Assembly: GCF_045865695.1 (NCBI RefSeq) | Contig: NZ_BAACAP010000241.1 | Coordinates: forward strand, 1 to 64,000 | Length of the DNA stretch: 64,000 bases | Direction of reading: 5' to 3' | DNA from: Scytonema sp045865695 | GTDB lineage: Bacteria; Cyanobacteriota; Cyanobacteriia; Cyanobacteriales; Nostocaceae | Shown: positions 60,513 to 64,000 of the stretch, in pieces | How the letters are laid out: each line of letters opens with the position of its first letter | Position numbering within the stretch: position 1 is the first letter of the stretch | The notes under the pieces: generated by a model | What the model saw: the letters and a program-made list of their open reading frames with translations, nothing else | Database searches by the model: none | Told to the model about the DNA's origin: nothing | Position numbers and translations under genes: made by a program

Positions 60513-62020
60513 CAAGGACAACAATTTTAGTGGTAGAAGATGAGGGAATAGTTGCCAAAGATTTACAAAAACGTTTACTCAAACTGAGTTATCACGTACC
60601 TGCTATTGCTGCTTCAGGAGAAGAAGCAATCCAAATAGCTGAAACAATTAGTCCCGATCTTATATTAATGGATATTCGATTAAAAGGGAATATAGATGGG
60701 ATTGAAGCTGCCAAAGAAATTCAATCTCATTTTGACGTTCCAATTATTTATCTGACAGCTTATGCAGATGATAACACTTTAGAAAGAGCGCGTTTAACAG
60801 AACCATTTGGTTATGTGCTCAAACCTTTTAAAGAAAAAGAATTACACGCGACGATTGAAATAGCTCTGAGCAAGCACAAGAAAGAAAGGCAACTCAAGGA
60901 AAATCAGAAAGGATTAGTAACTGCTGTTACTAGGATAAGTGATGGCGTAATTGTTTGCGATCGCCAACAGTTAGTCACGTTTATAAATCCTATTGTAGAG
61001 AAAATTACGGGATACCGACAGGAAGAAGCATTCGGTAAAAATTTATCAGAAATTTTTCATATTGTTCCTATAAAAAGGGACAAAATAAACAATATAATAT
61101 CAGAATCTCTTCAAGAAGATAAAGCATTTTTATTAGAAGAAACAACTCTGATTAACGGAGAGAATCGAGAAATTAAAATTGAATATTGTCAGGCTTCTAT
61201 AGTCAATGAGCTAGGCAATCTTATTGGCGTAATTGTCATTTTCCGAGATATGACAGAGCGAAATTTAGCTAGTGAAGCAAGCAAAAAACACCTCGAACAA
61301 GAGCAAGTGTTAGCGAAATTATCAGAAATCAATCAATTTAAAGACGAGTTTTTATCGATTGTGTCTCATGAATTGCGTGCTCCTCTATCTAATATTAGAA
61401 TGGCAATTCAATTATTGCAAAATACAGGTATCGCTGAGCACGGTCAGCAGTATATCAATATACTAAAAGCCGAGTGCGATCGTGAGATGACTTTAATCAA
61501 CGATTTGCTAGATTTGCAGAAAGCAGAATTAGGAACAACTTGTCATTTCAATCCCGAATCGTTAGAATTACAATCTTGGTTACCACACGTTGTGGATGGA
61601 TTTTCTGCCCGTATTCAAGAAAATCAACAAACTTTCAAACTGACTATTCCTCCTGAAATACCACCCTTAATTTCCGATAATACCTGTTTGACAAGAATCG
61701 TGGGAGAATTATTGAACAATGCTTGCAAATACACTGCTATAGGTGGTGAAATTGCTGTTAGCGCTCAGAACGATATATTGACATCTATTACTATTAGTAA
61801 CTCAACAGAAATTCCTGCCACAGCGTTACCAAAGATTTTTGATAAGTTCTACCGAGTTCGTAGTTCTGAATTTAAAAAACAACCAGGGACTGGTTTAGGG
61901 CTAGCTTTAGCACAAAAGCTGACAGAACAATTGCAAGGAACTATTGAAGTTGAAAGTCTTAATGGATGGACAAGTTTTACGTTGAAATTGAACAACTTAT
62001 CAGTGACCAGTAACCAGTAA
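60509..62020 (+). CDS. Response regulator-PAS-histidine kinase hybrid
   Basis: 503 aa from ATG 60509. Receiver: ILVVEDEGIVAKDL, phospho-Asp in DLILMDIRLKG, KPF. PAS: AVTRISDGVIVCDRQQLVTFINPIVEKITGY with IGVIVIFRDMTER. Kinase: FKDEFLSIVSHELRAPLSN, phospho-His, NNACKYTA, RVRSSEFKKQPGTGLGLALA. It is likely the partner of the preceding kinase; receiver at the N-terminus and kinase at the C-terminus suggest a phosphorelay intermediate. Its last residues (SVTSNQ) are encoded by the heptad repeat. Confidence 0.92.
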   Translation: MTRTTILVVEDEGIVAKDLQKRLLKLSYHVPAIAASGEEAIQIAETISPDLILMDIRLKGNIDGIEAAKEIQSHFDVPIIYLTAYADDNTLERARLTEPFGYVLKPFKEKELHATIEIALSKHKKERQLKENQKGLVTAVTRISDGVIVCDRQQLVTFINPIVEKITGYRQEEAFGKNLSEIFHIVPIKRDKINNIISESLQEDKAFLLEETTLINGENREIKIEYCQASIVNELGNLIGVIVIFRDMTERNLASEASKKHLEQEQVLAKLSEINQFKDEFLSIVSHELRAPLSNIRMAIQLLQNTGIAEHGQQYINILKAECDREMTLINDLLDLQKAELGTTCHFNPESLELQSWLPHVVDGFSARIQENQQTFKLTIPPEIPPLISDNTCLTRIVGELLNNACKYTAIGGEIAVSAQNDILTSITISNSTEIPATALPKIFDKFYRVRSSEFKKQPGTGLGLALAQKLTEQLQGTIEVESLNGWTSFTLKLNNLSVTSNQ

Positions 62021-62056
62021 CCAGTAACCAGTGACCAGTAACCAGTGACCAGTAAT
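62001..62056. repeat. CAGTRAC heptad tandem repeat, eight units
   Basis: Units: CAGTGAC, CAGTAAC, CAGTAAC, CAGTAAC, CAGTGAC, CAGTAAC, CAGTGAC, CAGTAAT. It spans the end of the hybrid-kinase gene and ends 4 bases before the dnaG stop. Shorter copies at 49847-49867. Confidence 0.93.
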
Positions 62057-62060
62057 CAAA

Positions 62061-64000
62061 TTACAATAAATCTGATATGGTAAATTGACGTTGGCGATCT
62101 AGTTCTTGGAGCCGCATTTTTTCAGTGTAGAAAGCTTGATAATATGATTGCCATTTTTCTGGTTCTGCTTCAGGATCGGTTTTATCGAAAAGTTCTCGAA
62201 AGTATCGGTAACGTTTCTCTCTCATGACCGTTTCCATAGAAGCAGTAGCAGCTTGAATCAACTTTTCATGGCGTAGTAATATTTCTTTTTGAGTTTTCTC
62301 ATTTAAATGAAATAAGTGAGCGACTAATTCTATTTCTTCAGGAAATTCCAGACATCTATCTTGTACAGTTGATAATAAATCGTGTTCTATTTTATCTGGA
62401 ATTTCTAAAATTTGTCCCCAGAGAAATCGGTGATGGGAAAGGCTGAATTGTAAATCTCGCTCGTCTAATGCTGCAATAATAGCTTGACGATATTCTTTAT
62501 AATGCAAGTAAATTTGTAGTAATAAAGCCTCTGCTTGTTCTAAAAGAATTTGTTCTGGAGTAAGAGCAATAGAAACGTTATCCTGTGACTCTGCACTTTC
62601 TTCTGGATGCGATCGCTGTATTTGTCTGTCTTGCGGTTTGTATAATTTAGGTGCTACTGCTTTTTTCGTCGATAACGCTGGAATTTGAGACAGTAAATTT
62701 TCTACTCGTAGGGGTACTAATCTAGCATCTCCTTGAGCTAGAATTTCTGCACACGAAGAAACATAATGATTGAGTGTATCAGTATTCCCTATATTTTTCA
62801 GTAATTTTACCATTTGTTGCGACACTTGCTGAAAGTCAGTCGCTTTCTTTAAATCTCGGTCTTTTGTCATTTGCCGAATTTGCCAATCAAGCCAAAGAGG
62901 AGCATCGGCTAGGAGTTGTTTGTAATCTTCCGAGCTACTTTTGAGTAAGTATTCGTCGGCGTCTTTGCCATCAGGTATATTGAGAATTCTTAACTGAACT
63001 TCGCCACTGTATGCTAACCTGGCGATTTCTCCTATGGCTTTTTCAGCAGCATTTATCCCCGCCGCATCAGCATCAAAATTCAGTATTAATTGTTTGGATT
63101 CGGTATAACGCAAGCAGGCGCGGACTTGTTCTATACTTAGGGCTGTACCGAGGGAAGCAACAGCGTTGGTAATACCAGCTGCATGGAGAGCGATCGCATC
63201 AAAATATCCCTCAACAACGACAACTCGATCTTGTTGAGCGATCGCTGCTTTGGCTTTGTCGAGAGCAAATAAAGTTTTTCCCTTGAAAAAGACTTCTGTC
63301 TCTGGAGAATTTAAGTACTTCGGTTGGTCATCTCCTAAAGTTCTACCACCAAAACCAATGACACGTCCGAGTACGTCGCAAATGGGAATCATGATGCGAT
63401 CGCGAAACACATCATAATAACCATTTCCTTCTTTGCGAGGTTTAATCAAACCTGCTTTTTCAACCAATTGTACGGGATACTTTTTATCATTGACCAAATA
63501 ACGGTGAAGAGTTTCCCAACCTGCAGGCGCGTATCCAAAACCAAAATGCTGAATTGTGTCTTCTTTCAATTGGCGTTTAGACTGCAAATACTGCATTGCA
63601 TTATCGCCACTACGCTTAAGAGCGTGCTGATAGAATTGTGCTGCTACAGCAAGGACTTCATACAGTTGCTCCCGCAGAGAAACCTGACGTTGCAATTCTT
63701 GCCATTGTTCGGGTTCTTGAGTTTTGACGCTGACTTGGTAACGCCGTGCTAGATCGAGTACAACTTCACCAAAAGAGCGCTTTTCCAAGTCCATCAAGAA
63801 CTTAATAGCATTTCCTGCAGCTTGACAGCCAAAACAATAGTACATTTGCTTAGTTTGGCTAACAGTGAAGCTAGGACTTTTTTCCGAGTGGAAAGGACAC
63901 AAACCTACATAATCTTTCCCGCGCTTGCGTAAAACAACGTGTTCTGATACGACATCATAGATATCAGATCTGTGCTTAACTTCATCAATTGTATCTGGGT
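62061..64000 (-). CDS. dnaG: DNA primase DnaG, 5' end beyond the window
   Basis: At least 646 codons; the frame is open to the right edge (PDTIDEVKHRSDIYDVVSEH), so the true start lies beyond 64000. The N-terminal zinc finger is CPFHSEKSPSF and YYCFGC; the toprim core has VVVVEGYFDAIALHAAGI, SLGTAL and LILNFDADAAGINAA; the C-terminal helicase-binding part is helical. It synthesises RNA primers for replication. The C-terminus is near the repeat that ends the kinase gene, with only 40 bp between stops. Confidence 0.96.
   Translation of the reverse strand, partial: PDTIDEVKHRSDIYDVVSEHVVLRKRGKDYVGLCPFHSEKSPSFTVSQTKQMYYCFGCQAAGNAIKFLMDLEKRSFGEVVLDLARRYQVSVKTQEPEQWQELQRQVSLREQLYEVLAVAAQFYQHALKRSGDNAMQYLQSKRQLKEDTIQHFGFGYAPAGWETLHRYLVNDKKYPVQLVEKAGLIKPRKEGNGYYDVFRDRIMIPICDVLGRVIGFGGRTLGDDQPKYLNSPETEVFFKGKTLFALDKAKAAIAQQDRVVVVEGYFDAIALHAAGITNAVASLGTALSIEQVRACLRYTESKQLILNFDADAAGINAAEKAIGEIARLAYSGEVQLRILNIPDGKDADEYLLKSSSEDYKQLLADAPLWLDWQIRQMTKDRDLKKATDFQQVSQQMVKLLKNIGNTDTLNHYVSSCAEILAQGDARLVPLRVENLLSQIPALSTKKAVAPKLYKPQDRQIQRSHPEESAESQDNVSIALTPEQILLEQAEALLLQIYLHYKEYRQAIIAALDERDLQFSLSHHRFLWGQILEIPDKIEHDLLSTVQDRCLEFPEEIELVAHLFHLNEKTQKEILLRHEKLIQAATASMETVMREKRYRYFRELFDKTDPEAEPEKWQSYYQAFYTEKMRLQELDRQRQFTISDLL

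Noticed and set aside
62001..62056. CRISPR-like or iteron array near dnaG
   Set aside because: 7-bp units without spacers; same heptads occur in other spacers, so not an origin iteron set.

Overview
The window is cyanobacterial, most likely from a filamentous nitrogen-fixing-type lineage. HIP1-like octamers (GCGATCGC) are scattered throughout. The gene content is typical: an NB-ARC/WD40 receptor, an SLH-OprB porin, CbiM/PDGLE transporters and a KirBac channel. Spacers carry characteristic short repeats (CAGTRAC heptads, AATTACG heptads, small palindromes). The exception is the first ~330 bases, which are very GC-rich and encode the tail of an actinobacterial-looking alpha/beta hydrolase. That segment is probably foreign or a chimeric join.

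Layout: 0.7-4.5 kb holds a pentein-superfamily enzyme and a divergent leuA paralogue. The leuA gene faces a GntR/FCD regulator across a perfect 14-bp-arm inverted repeat. 4.6-7.6 kb holds orphan antitoxins and a vapC gene cut by an IS1634-like element. The IS transposase is itself interrupted by a 102-bp palindromic element. 7.7-10.4 kb holds small conserved and hypothetical genes.

10.6-29.4 kb is the most interesting region, a probable anti-phage defence locus. The plus strand encodes a GNAT domain fused to a DpdA-like tRNA-guanine-transglycosylase domain, a coupled 277-aa protein, a 1303-aa P-loop ATPase with a long helical tail, a 285-aa protein, a 423-aa ORC-like ATPase and a PRTase-CE-like protein. 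Converging on it from the minus strand is an operon of a 570-aa protein, a 449-aa protein and a 1932-aa DEAD/DEAH helicase with several zinc ribbons and a DUF1998-type Cys cluster (YprA/DruE/DrmA/DpdJ type). The logic suggests DNA base modification plus helicase/ATPase restriction, related to Dpd, DISARM and Druantia but not a canonical form of any. Two copies of a 51-bp sequence from the same small secreted-protein family, one a remnant and one a decayed gene, flank the locus.

30.2-38.0 kb: baeRF-like protein, repeat-rich spacer, DUF1361 membrane protein, Pro-rich secreted protein with 36-bp tandem repeats, SLH-OprB porin and a lipoprotein. 38.3-45.5 kb: two complete, convergent ECF Ni/Co transporters of different subtype (PDGLE type and CbiN type), separated by an aspartic-protease-like gene pair and a gene remnant. 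45.9-49.6 kb: two tiny genes, an FTR1 iron permease, a MOSC protein and small genes. 50.2-54.8 kb: an NB-ARC/14xWD40 protein and a KirBac channel. 55.3-58.9 kb: a multicopper oxidase converging on an XRE/nucleotidyltransferase-like pair, a small antitoxin-like gene and a YtkA-like lipoprotein. 59.2-62.0 kb: a coupled sensor kinase and response-regulator/kinase. The window ends inside dnaG.
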